Shown here: piece after piece, positions 17,321 through 27,390 of the stretch | How positions within the stretch are numbered: the stretch's first letter is position 1 | Layout: each line of letters begins with the position of its first letter | From: Shinella zoogloeoides | GTDB lineage: Bacteria > Pseudomonadota > Alphaproteobacteria > Rhizobiales > Rhizobiaceae | DNA: 64,000 bases | Direction: 5' to 3' | Assembly (NCBI RefSeq): GCF_033705735.1 | Contig: NZ_CP131131.1 | Span: 1,054,001-1,118,000, forward strand | Position numbers and translations under genes: made by a program | The notes under the pieces: generated by a model | Database searches by the model: none | What the model was told of the DNA's origin: nothing | Seen by the model: only the letters and a program-made list of their open reading frames with translations

Positions 17321-18634
17321 ATGCCGCGATCCGAGACCACCGCTCTTGCCGAGGATGCCACCAGCGCGGCGCTGGATTTGCCGGTGCCCCGTGCCATGCC
17401 CGCCGGCCTCCTCGGGCGGGTTGCCTCTTCGCTCATCCTTTATCCCCGCTATCGGCTGCTGTGGGTTTCCAACCTCTTCTTCTTTGCCGGCGTTTGGACG
17501 CAGACCCTCGTGCTCGGCTGGCTGGTCTTCGAGATGACGAGCTCGGAATTCTCCGAAGCCATCTTCACCGCGGCGCGGCTTTCGCCGCTGATGCTCGGGC
17601 CCCTCGCCGGCGTGATCTCCGACCGCTTCAACCGGCCGCGGCTGCTGCTCGTTGCGTCGGGCTGGGCGTTCTGCGTCCTGACCGTCGTCGCCCTTCTCGT
17701 GGCGCTGGACAGCATATCCTTTGCCGGCCTCGTTGCGGCGGGGTTCTGCATCGGCCTTGCACAATCCCCCTCGCAGCCTGCGCGCTTCACGCTCGTCAGC
17801 GAGCTTGTCGGGCGAAGGAGCCTCAGCAACGCCAATGCGCTCAACTCCATCGTCCTGAACATGACGCAGGTGATTGGCCCGGCGCTTGGCGGCGCGATGA
17901 TCGCCGCCTTCGGGGCCGCTGCGGCGCTGGCGATCTCGGCGCTCTGGTATCTCGTTGCCTTCCTCGCGCTCTGGCCGCTCCGGCAGGTGAAGAACAGTCA
18001 TGAGGTCATCGGCCCGCAGAACCTTCGGATCCTGCTTTCCGCCGGGTTCAGCACGGTCCTCTCGAACCGCCTTCTCGGTTCCGTGCTGCTCGTCACCTTT
18101 GCCGCCAACATCCTGCTCTGGCCGATCTATCAGGGTTTCATGCCCGTCATCGCCAAGGAGCATTTGGGGCTTTCGCCGAGCGGCCTCGGCTGGCTGCTGG
18201 CCTGCGCCGGGATGGGTGGTCTCACCGGCTCGGTGATCGTCGCGGCGCTCGGCGACTTCCGCTTCAAGGGCGGCCTCTTCGTGCTGGGCACGGCGATCTG
18301 GGGCGCGCTCTGGGCAGTCTTCGCCCTCTGTTCCTCCGTGCCCCTTTCCTTCGCCCTGATGGTTCTCATCGGCCTTGCCGCGGCGCCCTTCGGCATCCTG
18401 CAGACGACGCTGATGCTGATGATGACGGAGCCGCATGTGCAGGGCCGCGTCATGGGCATCCAGGAATTGACCATTGGCGTCATGCCGCTTGCCAGCATCA
18501 TGCTCGGCGCGGCGGCCGAGGTCATCGGCATCACCCATGTGGCGTTGGTCAGCGGAACGCTGCTCGCGACCTTCCTCGCCCTGCTGGCGCTTCGCGTTCC
18601 CGCGCTGTTGCGCTACAGCGGGCACGGGGATTGA
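17321..18634 (+). CDS. MFS transporter (EntS/TMEM-type exporter family)
   Basis: This is a 437-residue 12-helix major facilitator protein. Motifs include LILYPRYRLLWVSNLFFFAG at the first helix, GVISDRFNRPRLL (the loop 2-3 signature), and QSPSQPARFTLVSELV, as in the enterobactin-exporter-like group. I start at ATG 17321, preceded by AGGAAG; ATG 17264 gives a proline-rich leader with no homology. It diverges from the emr operon and is followed by the LOG-family gene after 24 bases. The substrate is unknown. Confidence 0.82.
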   Translation: MPRSETTALAEDATSAALDLPVPRAMPAGLLGRVASSLILYPRYRLLWVSNLFFFAGVWTQTLVLGWLVFEMTSSEFSEAIFTAARLSPLMLGPLAGVISDRFNRPRLLLVASGWAFCVLTVVALLVALDSISFAGLVAAGFCIGLAQSPSQPARFTLVSELVGRRSLSNANALNSIVLNMTQVIGPALGGAMIAAFGAAAALAISALWYLVAFLALWPLRQVKNSHEVIGPQNLRILLSAGFSTVLSNRLLGSVLLVTFAANILLWPIYQGFMPVIAKEHLGLSPSGLGWLLACAGMGGLTGSVIVAALGDFRFKGGLFVLGTAIWGALWAVFALCSSVPLSFALMVLIGLAAAPFGILQTTLMLMMTEPHVQGRVMGIQELTIGVMPLASIMLGAAAEVIGITHVALVSGTLLATFLALLALRVPALLRYSGHGD

Positions 18635-18658
18635 ACGCCGGACCAGAAGGAACAGGCC

Positions 18659-19237
18659 ATGACGAAGACGCTCACGACGATTGCCGTATTCTGCGGATCG
18701 AACACCGGCGAAGGCGATGCCTATGTGGACGGCGCAAGGGCGCTCGGCGCGGCGCTCGCGGAAGCCGGCATCGCCCTCGTCTATGGCGGCACGACCAAGG
18801 GGCTGATGACCGTCGTGGCGGACGCCGTCCTTGCTGGCGGCGGCACGGTCCATGGCGTCATCACCGAAAGCCTCCATGCACGCGGGCACTCCCATCCCGG
18901 CCTCACCCGCCACGAGATCGTGCCGACCCTCGGCATCCGCAAGGCGCGCATGATCGAACTGGCCGACGCCTTCGTCGCGCTGCCGGGCGGGATCGGAACG
19001 GTGGAGGAGCTGATGGTCGTCTGGTCCATGAACCAGCTCGGCGAAATCGACAAGCCCGCCGGCCTGCTGAACGTGGCGGACTTCTTCTCGCCCTTCCTCG
19101 CCTTTCTCGACAGGATGGTCGAGACGAAGTTCCTGCCTCCCGCGCACCGCGGAAGTATCGCCGTCGACAGTGATCCGGCAAGCCTCATCGAAAAGCTGCG
19201 CGCGCATGAACGGACGAACGCGCCCAAGTGGCTCTGA
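18659..19237 (+). CDS. LOG-family (TIGR00730) Rossmann protein
   Basis: This 192-residue protein carries the PGGIGTVEEL signature of LOG/lysine-decarboxylase-like proteins, plus an N-terminal VFCGSNTGEG and YGGTTKGLM. Characterised members are cytokinin riboside 5'-monophosphate phosphoribohydrolases that hydrolyse nucleoside monophosphates to base and ribose 5-phosphate. In free-living bacteria they may act mainly on AMP-like nucleotides. A purine-rich site (GAAGGAACA) precedes the ATG. It probably shares a transcript with the MFS gene. Confidence 0.85.
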   Translation: MTKTLTTIAVFCGSNTGEGDAYVDGARALGAALAEAGIALVYGGTTKGLMTVVADAVLAGGGTVHGVITESLHARGHSHPGLTRHEIVPTLGIRKARMIELADAFVALPGGIGTVEELMVVWSMNQLGEIDKPAGLLNVADFFSPFLAFLDRMVETKFLPPAHRGSIAVDSDPASLIEKLRAHERTNAPKWL

Positions 19238-19330
19238 CGGCCCTCGCCAACCCTTCGGAAGATCGATAGCCTGGAACCGCAGGGCGGCACGCCCGTTCTC
19301 ACAAGCGCGACAAGGCCGAAGGGAGATCGC

Positions 19331-19705
19331 ATGACGACGCTATCGGGACAATGCCTCTGCGGGCAGGTGCGGCTTTCCGTGCGGGGAGAACCGCTGCGCA
19401 TCGGCATCTGCCACTGCACAGACTGCCGGCAGGAAAGCGGATCCGCCTTCACCTTCTACGGTATCTGGCCGGCTGGTCAGTTCGAGTATTCCGGCGACGT
19501 CGCCAACTTCCAGGGCCGCTGCTATTGCCCGCATTGCGGCGGCCGGCTGTTTTCGCTCGACGAGCGGGAGGCCGAAGTCAAGCTCGGTACCCTGCCCGAG
19601 GCACCGACGCCTTTCACGCCGAGCTACGAGCTCTGGGTCAAGCGCCGCGAGCCCTGGCTCCGGCCCATCGAGGGCGCCGCGCAATACGAGGAAGACCGGG
19701 TCTGA
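19331..19705 (+). CDS. GFA-family zinc-binding protein
   Basis: This 124-residue protein belongs to the GFA/CENP-V family, with the zinc cysteines CLCG near the N-terminus, CHCTDCRQESGSAF, and CPHCGG further on. The family is named after glutathione-dependent formaldehyde-activating enzyme, but most members are uncharacterised. A GGGAGA site precedes the ATG. The gene stands alone between the LOG gene and the methyltransferase fusion. Confidence 0.85.
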   Translation: MTTLSGQCLCGQVRLSVRGEPLRIGICHCTDCRQESGSAFTFYGIWPAGQFEYSGDVANFQGRCYCPHCGGRLFSLDEREAEVKLGTLPEAPTPFTPSYELWVKRREPWLRPIEGAAQYEEDRV

Positions 19706-19791
19706 GCCTTCCGAAGGGAAGGAAAAGCGGAACAATGCCCCGTCCCGGCCGGTTGATCGAACAGACGCCAACCAGCCAAGGGGAGGCTTCC

Positions 19792-21759
19792 ATGTTCGAT
19801 CACGACTATGCCCGGCACCAGATGGTGGAGCGGCATCTCGCGCGCCGCGGCATCGCGGATGCGCGGGTGCTGAAGGCGATGGCAGCCGTGCCGCGGGAGG
19901 CTTTCGTCGAGCAGGGTTTCGAGGAGTTCGCCTATGAGGATTCCCTGCTGCCGATCGCCGAGGGCCAGACCATTTCCCAGCCCTATATCGTCGCCCGCAT
20001 GGCGGAGGCGGCGGAAATCGAAGCGACGGACAATGTGCTCGAAGTGGGAGCCGGCTCCGGCTATGCGGCCGCCGTCCTCAGCCATCTGGCGCGACAGGTC
20101 TCCGCCATCGAGCGCCATGCAGCCCTTGCGGAAACAGCCTCGCAGCGGCTGGCGGCGCTCGACCGTCGCAACGTCGCGGTGCGCACCGGCGACGGCACGA
20201 AAGGCTGGCCGGAAAAGGCACCCTTCGATGCCATTCTGGTTTCCGCCGGCGGGCCTTCAGCGCCGATGGCCCTGAAGGAACAACTGGAAATCGGCGGCCG
20301 CCTCATCATCCCCATCGGGCAACAGGAGCGTTCGCAGCGGCTCGTCCGCATCACCCGGCTCGCGGCCGGCCGCTATGAGGAAGAGGATCTCGGTGCGGTC
20401 TTCTTCGTTCCGCTGATCGGGGAAGCGGGCTGGCGCGAGCATTCGCAGCCGGCAACCGCCCATTTGCGGCAGCACCTGCCAGACCTGATCGCGGAAGCCG
20501 GTGAGGACCTGCCGTCCCCCGACGATCCCGCCTTCGCCGATCCCTTCGAACGCTTCGCCGACCGGCGCGTCGTCCTTCTTGGCGAAGCAAGCCATGGCAC
20601 GTCCGAATTCTACCGCGCCCGCGCCGCGATCACCCGGCGCCTCGTCGAGCGGCACGGCTTCACCATCGTTGCGGTGGAGGCCGACTGGCCGGATGCTGCG
20701 GCGGTCGACCGTTTCGTCCGCGGGCGGCAGAAGGCGGGCGAAGCGCCGCCTTTCCAGCGCTTTCCGGCGTGGATGTGGCGCAACCGCGAGGTGGACGCCT
20801 TCATCCGCCGGCTGCGATCCCACAACGCGGTCACGACGGGCAGGCAGGCCGGTTTCTACGGCCTCGACATCTATAATATGCGCGGCTCCATCGCTGCGGT
20901 CCTCGCCTATCTGGATGCCACGGACCCGCAGGCGGCGGCAATCGCGCGCGAGCGCTACGGCTGCCTGACGCCCTGGCAGAACGCACCTGACACCTATGGC
21001 CGGGCGGTGCTCACCGCCGGCTATCATACCTGCGAGGAAGCGGTCGTGCAGCAATGTCGCGAGCTGCTTCGGCAGGCGCTCGATGCGATGACGCGGGAGC
21101 CCGACGCTCTCTTCGATGCCGCGCAGAACGCCCGCCTCGTTGCCTCGGCCGAAAAATACTACCGCATCATGTATTACGGCGGGGCGGACGCCTGGAACCT
21201 TCGCGATCGCCACATGTTCGAAACGCTGGAACAGCTTCTCGACCGCGCGGGGCCGGATGGCAAGGCCGTGGTCTGGGCGCACAATTCCCATATCGGCGAC
21301 GCGCGCCGCACCGACATGGGCAAGGTTCGCGGGGAGCTCAATATCGGCCAGCTATGCCGCGAGAAATACGGCGATGCGGCGGCGCTGATCGGCTTCGGCA
21401 CGAATACGGGGACAGTCGCCGCGGCGAGCGACTGGGACGGTGACATGGAAATCAAGGCCATTCGTCCCTCCCACGAAAAGAGCGTCGAGAGGTGTTTCCA
21501 TCTCTCCGGCCGGCCACGGCTGCTTCTCGATTTCGCCCGCCATTCCGGCGTCTCGGAGGCGCTCTGCGCCGAGAGGCTCGAACGCTTCATCGGGGTGATC
21601 TACCGGCCCGAAAGCGAACTGCTCAGCCACTATGCGAAGGTGGAACTCGCGCGGCAGTTCGATACCTATGTCTGGTTCGAGGAGACCCGTGCCGTCGCTC
21701 CGCTTGCCATGGAGGCTAAGAGCGGACGGATGCCGGATACCTTCCCCTTCGGGCTATGA
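19792..21759 (+). CDS. Protein-L-isoaspartate O-methyltransferase fused to erythromycin-esterase domain
   Basis: This is a 655-residue two-domain protein. Residues 1 to about 215 are a PCMT (MVERHLARRGIADARVL, SLLPIAEGQTISQPY, EVGAGSGYAAAVLSHL), which repairs isoaspartyl residues with S-adenosylmethionine. Residues about 240-650 are an erythromycin-esterase-like domain. In it E265 and H268 (GEASHG), E296 (VEADWPD) and H497/H500 (AHNSHIGD) match the catalytic set known in EreB. The start at ATG 19792 has AGGGGAGG upstream; an open frame extends to 19351 but is not coding. The esterase domain's natural substrate is unknown; macrolide hydrolysis should not be assumed. Confidence 0.88.
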   Translation: MFDHDYARHQMVERHLARRGIADARVLKAMAAVPREAFVEQGFEEFAYEDSLLPIAEGQTISQPYIVARMAEAAEIEATDNVLEVGAGSGYAAAVLSHLARQVSAIERHAALAETASQRLAALDRRNVAVRTGDGTKGWPEKAPFDAILVSAGGPSAPMALKEQLEIGGRLIIPIGQQERSQRLVRITRLAAGRYEEEDLGAVFFVPLIGEAGWREHSQPATAHLRQHLPDLIAEAGEDLPSPDDPAFADPFERFADRRVVLLGEASHGTSEFYRARAAITRRLVERHGFTIVAVEADWPDAAAVDRFVRGRQKAGEAPPFQRFPAWMWRNREVDAFIRRLRSHNAVTTGRQAGFYGLDIYNMRGSIAAVLAYLDATDPQAAAIARERYGCLTPWQNAPDTYGRAVLTAGYHTCEEAVVQQCRELLRQALDAMTREPDALFDAAQNARLVASAEKYYRIMYYGGADAWNLRDRHMFETLEQLLDRAGPDGKAVVWAHNSHIGDARRTDMGKVRGELNIGQLCREKYGDAAALIGFGTNTGTVAAASDWDGDMEIKAIRPSHEKSVERCFHLSGRPRLLLDFARHSGVSEALCAERLERFIGVIYRPESELLSHYAKVELARQFDTYVWFEETRAVAPLAMEAKSGRMPDTFPFGL

Positions 21760-21785
21760 GCCACCCCACGACAGGACGATAAAAA

Positions 21786-21813
21786 GCCCCGGCGGAGCTT
21801 CATCCGCCGGGGC
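21786..21813 (-). terminator. Intrinsic terminator of the small-protein gene
   Basis: A perfect 11-bp stem (21786-21796 with 21803-21813) and 6-base loop are followed, on the minus strand, by five T residues. It lies 18 bases after the stop of the 66-residue gene. Confidence 0.85.
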
Positions 21814-21831
21814 GCAGCAAATTTGGGGGAC

Positions 21832-23402
<1,571 letters not shown>

Positions 23403-23405
23403 GGT

Positions 23406-24662
23406 TCAGGCCCCCTTGCCGCCGGAAAACTTCTCGATGGATCGGGCAAGGTCGGGATGCTCGCGGGCATAGACCTCCAGCGGGATACCGGCGACCGCGG
23501 CCTCCCAGGCCTGCTTCACCGCCTTCACCCCGGCGCCCGGCCCGCCCGGATGGCTGACGATGCCGCCGCCGCACAGATAGAGCAGGTCCGTCGAGCCGCC
23601 CGTCGCGGCGATCGTGTCCGGTGCCTGTCCTCCCCATTGGCCGGAGCCGATGACCGGCAGGGCCACGTCCTTCCCGGAAAACAGCGGGGCCGTCACCGCC
23701 TTGTAGGAGCGCACGAAGCTCTCGTCCGGCTCCCAGTATTTCACGCGGATGCCATTGATCTGGAACTGGTCGACGCCGAGCAGGCGCCAGAACTGCTGCC
23801 AGACGGAGAATTCGAAGCCGAGCCCGGCATGGCGCGTGAGTATGTCCCAGCCATTGCGGTGCGCGTGCAGCACCAGCCCTGAGCGCTTGCGCAGGAAGGC
23901 AAGGCCGCCGAAGCCGACGGAATTGATGTTGACCACGGCGCAATTGCCGCCCGCCTGCAGCACCATGTCGTGGTTGCGCATCATCTCGTCCGGGTCGGCA
24001 TGGCTGATGCCGAAGGCATACATCACCTTCTTGCCGGTCTTCTGCTCGTGGTCGAGGATCTTCGGCATGATCGCGGCGACGCGTTCCTCAAGCGGCGAAT
24101 AGGCCGGGCTCATCAGCTTCTCGTCGTCCTTGATGAAGTCGACGCCTGCCTCGATGAGCTCGCCCACCATCTCCGCCGTCTCGTGCGGGCGAAGGCCGAG
24201 CGCCGGTTTGACGATGGTGCCGATGATCGGCCGGTCCTTCACGCCGGTCAGCGCGAAGCTGCCCGGAATGCCGAATTGCGGACCGGGATGGGCGGCGGCG
24301 AATTCCCGCGGCAGCTTCATGCCGACGATGCGGATGCCCGTCATGCCCTTGATCGAGAAGACGCCGCCGATCGCGATGGTCATCAGGGCGGCAAGGTCGG
24401 TCCCGACGGCATCCATCGGGAAATCGATATCGACATCGGCGCGGTTGAACGGCCCGGCGCCGCCGCCTTCATCGGGAAAAGAGGCGCGGTCGGCCGGCGG
24501 CAGGGGGCGGATGGCGACGACGCGGGCCGCCACCCGCGCCTTCAGCTCCTCCGTCTCGCCCGGCAGGGCCACGAACGTGCCGGTCGACTGGTCGCTGGCG
24601 ATTTTCGTCGCCATGGCTTCCACCGAGCCGGGCGTCTCTATCCGATAGGTCAGGCGGATCAC
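23406..24662 (-). CDS. oiaX: RuBisCO-like 3-oxo-isoapionate-4-phosphate decarboxylase
   Basis: This 418-residue RuBisCO large-subunit-like protein keeps the KPALGL motif (K152) and the carbamate/metal triad K178, D180 and E181 in FIKDDEK. These match K175, K201, D203 and E204 of RuBisCO. In the oxidative apiose pathways OiaX decarboxylates 3-oxo-isoapionate 4-phosphate to L-erythrulose 1-phosphate. A related RLP, OiaT, instead splits the same substrate to 3-phosphoglycerate and glycolate. Nearby eryH and eryI, which consume L-erythrulose 1-phosphate, favour OiaX. I chose GTG 24662 because GGAGG precedes it by 7 bases. Confidence 0.75.
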   Translation of the reverse strand: MIRLTYRIETPGSVEAMATKIASDQSTGTFVALPGETEELKARVAARVVAIRPLPPADRASFPDEGGGAGPFNRADVDIDFPMDAVGTDLAALMTIAIGGVFSIKGMTGIRIVGMKLPREFAAAHPGPQFGIPGSFALTGVKDRPIIGTIVKPALGLRPHETAEMVGELIEAGVDFIKDDEKLMSPAYSPLEERVAAIMPKILDHEQKTGKKVMYAFGISHADPDEMMRNHDMVLQAGGNCAVVNINSVGFGGLAFLRKRSGLVLHAHRNGWDILTRHAGLGFEFSVWQQFWRLLGVDQFQINGIRVKYWEPDESFVRSYKAVTAPLFSGKDVALPVIGSGQWGGQAPDTIAATGGSTDLLYLCGGGIVSHPGGPGAGVKAVKQAWEAAVAGIPLEVYAREHPDLARSIEKFSGGKGA

Positions 24663-24711
24663 GTCTTCTCCTCCGCGGCGCACGGCAGGCCGCTTGTGAA
24701 ACCTCTCCAGC

Positions 24712-24721
24712 TGGTATAATG
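24712..24721. promoter_or_regulatory. Candidate GntR operator and gntR -10 box
   Basis: TGGTATAATG resembles the UxuR/ExuR-type site TGGTATACCA. It contains a perfect TATAAT (24715-24720) in position to be the -10 of the rightward gntR promoter. A leftward promoter for oiaX is likely in the same AT-rich stretch. CTGGTATAA recurs at 33712-33720 in the apnO promoter. Confidence 0.5.
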
Positions 24722-24811
24722 AGTATTTATGTTATTGCAAGCCGGCATTGCGAAAGCTGTTGCAGCAGCGGGACTTGGTGCATATTCCAACCTGTCGAAA
24801 CCAGGTGACTC

Positions 24812-25528
24812 ATGAACGTCGTTTCCGAACCGATCGTCCGCAAGAAACTCTCCGACGAAGTCTTCGCGCGGCTCAAGCACATGATCGAAACCGGCGAGCT
24901 CAAGGCCGGTGACGAGATGCCCTCCGAGCGGGAACTCATGGAGCGCTACGGTGTCGGCCGTCCTGCCATCCGCGAAGCCATGCAGGCGCTCGCCGGCAAG
25001 GGCCTTGTCGAGATCTCGCAGGGCGAGCGCGCCAAGGTGCTGCGCATCACCGCCGAGACGATCATCCGCCAGGTGGACCTGCCGGCGAAGATGATGCTCT
25101 CCGGCTCCTCCGACACGCTGGAGCACTTGAAAAGCGCCCGCATCTTCTTCGAGCGCGGCATGATCCGCGAGGCGGCGACCCGGGCGACGGCGGAACAGAT
25201 CGCCGAGCTTCGCGCCCTTCTCGAAAAGCAGAAGCAGAGCCTCGGCGATGCGGACGCCTTCATCGACGCGGACATGGAGTTCCACCAGTGCATCGCCCGG
25301 ATTTCCGGCAATCCGATCTTCGCGGCCGTCAGCGGCGCGATGCTGGGATGGCTGAAATCCTACCATACGGAAATGCTCATCTGGACGGGCCGCGAGAATT
25401 TCACGCTCGCCGAGCACGAGGAAATCATCCGCGCCATCGAGAACGGCAATGCGGACCTTGCCGAAAAGGCGATGATCAAGCACCTCGAACGTTCCCGCGC
25501 TCTCTATGCGCTTAAGGCCCCGAACTAG
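24812..25528 (+). CDS. GntR/FadR-family regulator of apiose genes
   Basis: This 238-residue regulator has a winged helix (about residues 10-75, MPSERELMERYGVGRPAIREAM) and a C-terminal FCD ligand domain with conserved histidines (FHQCIARISGN, HEEIIRAIENG). It diverges from oiaXK and its end overlaps the end of apnL by 4 bases tail to tail. The shared operator-like motif in both apiose promoters points to this protein as their repressor. The inducer is probably an apiose pathway acid, which is inference. Confidence 0.85.
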   Translation: MNVVSEPIVRKKLSDEVFARLKHMIETGELKAGDEMPSERELMERYGVGRPAIREAMQALAGKGLVEISQGERAKVLRITAETIIRQVDLPAKMMLSGSSDTLEHLKSARIFFERGMIREAATRATAEQIAELRALLEKQKQSLGDADAFIDADMEFHQCIARISGNPIFAAVSGAMLGWLKSYHTEMLIWTGRENFTLAEHEEIIRAIENGNADLAEKAMIKHLERSRALYALKAPN

Positions 25529-27390
25529 AGCAGCACCTCGATACAGGCATAGGGCGGCAGTGTGATCAGTCCGCCCGCCGGCAATTCCTCCCCATCAGCC
25601 GCGATCAGCGCAACCCGGCGCGGCGTTGCGCCAAGGGTGACGGCCTGCGTCTCGGGCGTGATGTTGGCGAGGAGGATGCGCTCCTTCGTAGCGAGCCCCA
25701 GCACCGCATCGGGCAGCGACGTCTCCACGGCAATAACCGCCTGCCCGGCAAGGGCGCCGAGCCGCGAGAGGACATGCGCAAGCGGCCGCATTTCGCCTTT
25801 CGCGGTCGCCTCCCCCCCGCCGGCGACAAGCCCGAACGGCCCGGCCAGCGTGGAGAGCGTCAGGACTTCGAGGCCGGCGGACGCGACGGTCGCGGCATAG
25901 GCCAGCGCCCAGGCGGCGCCGAAGGCGCCATTGTGCCGGGGATCGACATTGGCCATGGGGATGCGCGATCCAGACGGGTTGTCCTTCGTCGCGCTGCCAT
26001 AGGGGTTCTGGCGCATGGCGATGGTCGAGGGGCCGATGCGGTAGGGCTTGTCGCCATGGATGGCGCGCGCCGAACGGACGACGTGATGCAGTGCCTCGAA
26101 AGTCTGCATGACGGAAAGGTCATCGGCCGCGTGCACGATCGGGTTGGTGCAATGGCTGACATAGTCCACGAGCGCGCCGGGAATGCGCTTGCGGTTGAGC
26201 TCGGTGAAATAGCTCATCATGCCTCCGCCGAGCCGCACGCCGGGGAAGGCCGCGCGGGCGGCGGCATAGACATCTTCCAGCGGTGGGCATTCCGGCCATT
26301 CGCTGCCGGGCGGGGTCGACTGCCGGTCCACCGAGGGGCAGACGAAGAGCGTGTCGAGCGGCAATCCTGCCTCCCGCACCAGCGCGGCGAATTCGCTCAT
26401 CTCCACGTCCAGCGGGCGCCGGCATGGCACGGCCAGTTCGAGCGTCACCTTGAGGCCGGACCGGGCGGCGATCTCCGCATAGCCTTTCAGCGCCGAAAGA
26501 CCATGGCCCGCGACGGGATCGAAATGCGCGATCAGGTGGCGCGCGCCGACCATCCGTAGCAGGCCGAGGGCGGTCCGCTCGTCGGCAAGGCACTCCGGCC
26601 GGAGCCCGACGCCGATTTCGGGAAAGGGAAGACCGGTCGGTGAAAGCTTCAGCGAAACGGCCGCGGACGCATCGACGGCGGGCGCATCCGCCTGTGCTTG
26701 GATTGCCACGATCACGTGCTGGCTGAACGGCTCGTCCTTCGGCACCAGATAGGGCCAGGGCAGCGCCAGCGGGCGCACATAGGTCTTGTAGGAGCCATCG
26801 GTCCAGTTGCGCTGGTCTTCCATCTCGAAGACGCCGCCATGGAACTCCGTCGTCGCCGAAATACCCGGCACGACCCGGTGGGTGATAGCGGCGATATCCT
26901 TGAAGGGCTGCCATGGCTCGATCCGGTCTGGCCAGTGCGAATGCTCGACACTACCGTCGCCATGGCGCACCTCGACCGGCTCGCCGGCGACGCCGACGAC
27001 CGGATGCAGCACGACAAAGCCGGCGCGGGCGGTCTCGAAATCTCCGTCGCTGACGCAATCGGCGGAAAAGGCCACCCTCTCCGGCGTACCGGAGATCGCA
27101 ATCGCACAGTCGAGATGGGCGCCCGACGGGGCTGTGAAGCGCGCCTTGTAGGTGACGGAGAAGCCCTGCCCGGTCTCTTCGGCAAAAAGATCGGTGATGG
27201 CTGCATTGCAGGTCCCCCAGTCCTTGTCCCGGACGAGGAAGGAGACGGCGCGCAGTACCTCGTGGCCGCGATAGCGAAGCGTGCGCAGATTGCCGTCCTG
27301 CAACGCGACACTGAGGTCACCAACGATCAGCGTACGGCTTTCGGGTTCCCGCTCGCGCGTTCCATAGAGCCGGAGCAGGTCCTCGCTCAT
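25525..27390 (-). CDS. apnL: D-apionate lactonase
   Basis: This is a 621-residue protein matching the ApnL family in length and context. ApnL hydrolyses D-apionolactone to D-apionate. The N-terminal half appears beta-rich, with WGTCNAAITDLF and EFHGGVFEMEDQRNWTDGS. The C-terminal half, from about residue 290, looks like a TIM barrel, with LVREAGLPLDTLFVCPS and SHCTNPIVHAADD. There is no signal peptide, so it acts in the cytosol. The ATG overlaps the apsD stop (ATGA). I recognise the family mainly by operon partners and overall sequence and cannot name its catalytic residues. Confidence 0.83.
   Translation of the reverse strand: MSEDLLRLYGTREREPESRTLIVGDLSVALQDGNLRTLRYRGHEVLRAVSFLVRDKDWGTCNAAITDLFAEETGQGFSVTYKARFTAPSGAHLDCAIAISGTPERVAFSADCVSDGDFETARAGFVVLHPVVGVAGEPVEVRHGDGSVEHSHWPDRIEPWQPFKDIAAITHRVVPGISATTEFHGGVFEMEDQRNWTDGSYKTYVRPLALPWPYLVPKDEPFSQHVIVAIQAQADAPAVDASAAVSLKLSPTGLPFPEIGVGLRPECLADERTALGLLRMVGARHLIAHFDPVAGHGLSALKGYAEIAARSGLKVTLELAVPCRRPLDVEMSEFAALVREAGLPLDTLFVCPSVDRQSTPPGSEWPECPPLEDVYAAARAAFPGVRLGGGMMSYFTELNRKRIPGALVDYVSHCTNPIVHAADDLSVMQTFEALHHVVRSARAIHGDKPYRIGPSTIAMRQNPYGSATKDNPSGSRIPMANVDPRHNGAFGAAWALAYAATVASAGLEVLTLSTLAGPFGLVAGGGEATAKGEMRPLAHVLSRLGALAGQAVIAVETSLPDAVLGLATKERILLANITPETQAVTLGATPRRVALIAADGEELPAGGLITLPPYACIEVLL

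Noticed and set aside
17171..19207. 678-codon minus-strand frame opposite the MFS and LOG genes
   Set aside because: It is low-complexity, charged and without motifs, and it spans two real plus-strand genes.
19792..21759. Macrolide resistance gene
   Set aside because: Erythromycin-esterase-like domains are widespread in soil bacteria. Catalytic residues alone do not show macrolide hydrolysis.
23406..24662. True carbon-fixing RuBisCO
   Set aside because: There is no small subunit or phosphoribulokinase nearby, and the operon is an apiose operon.
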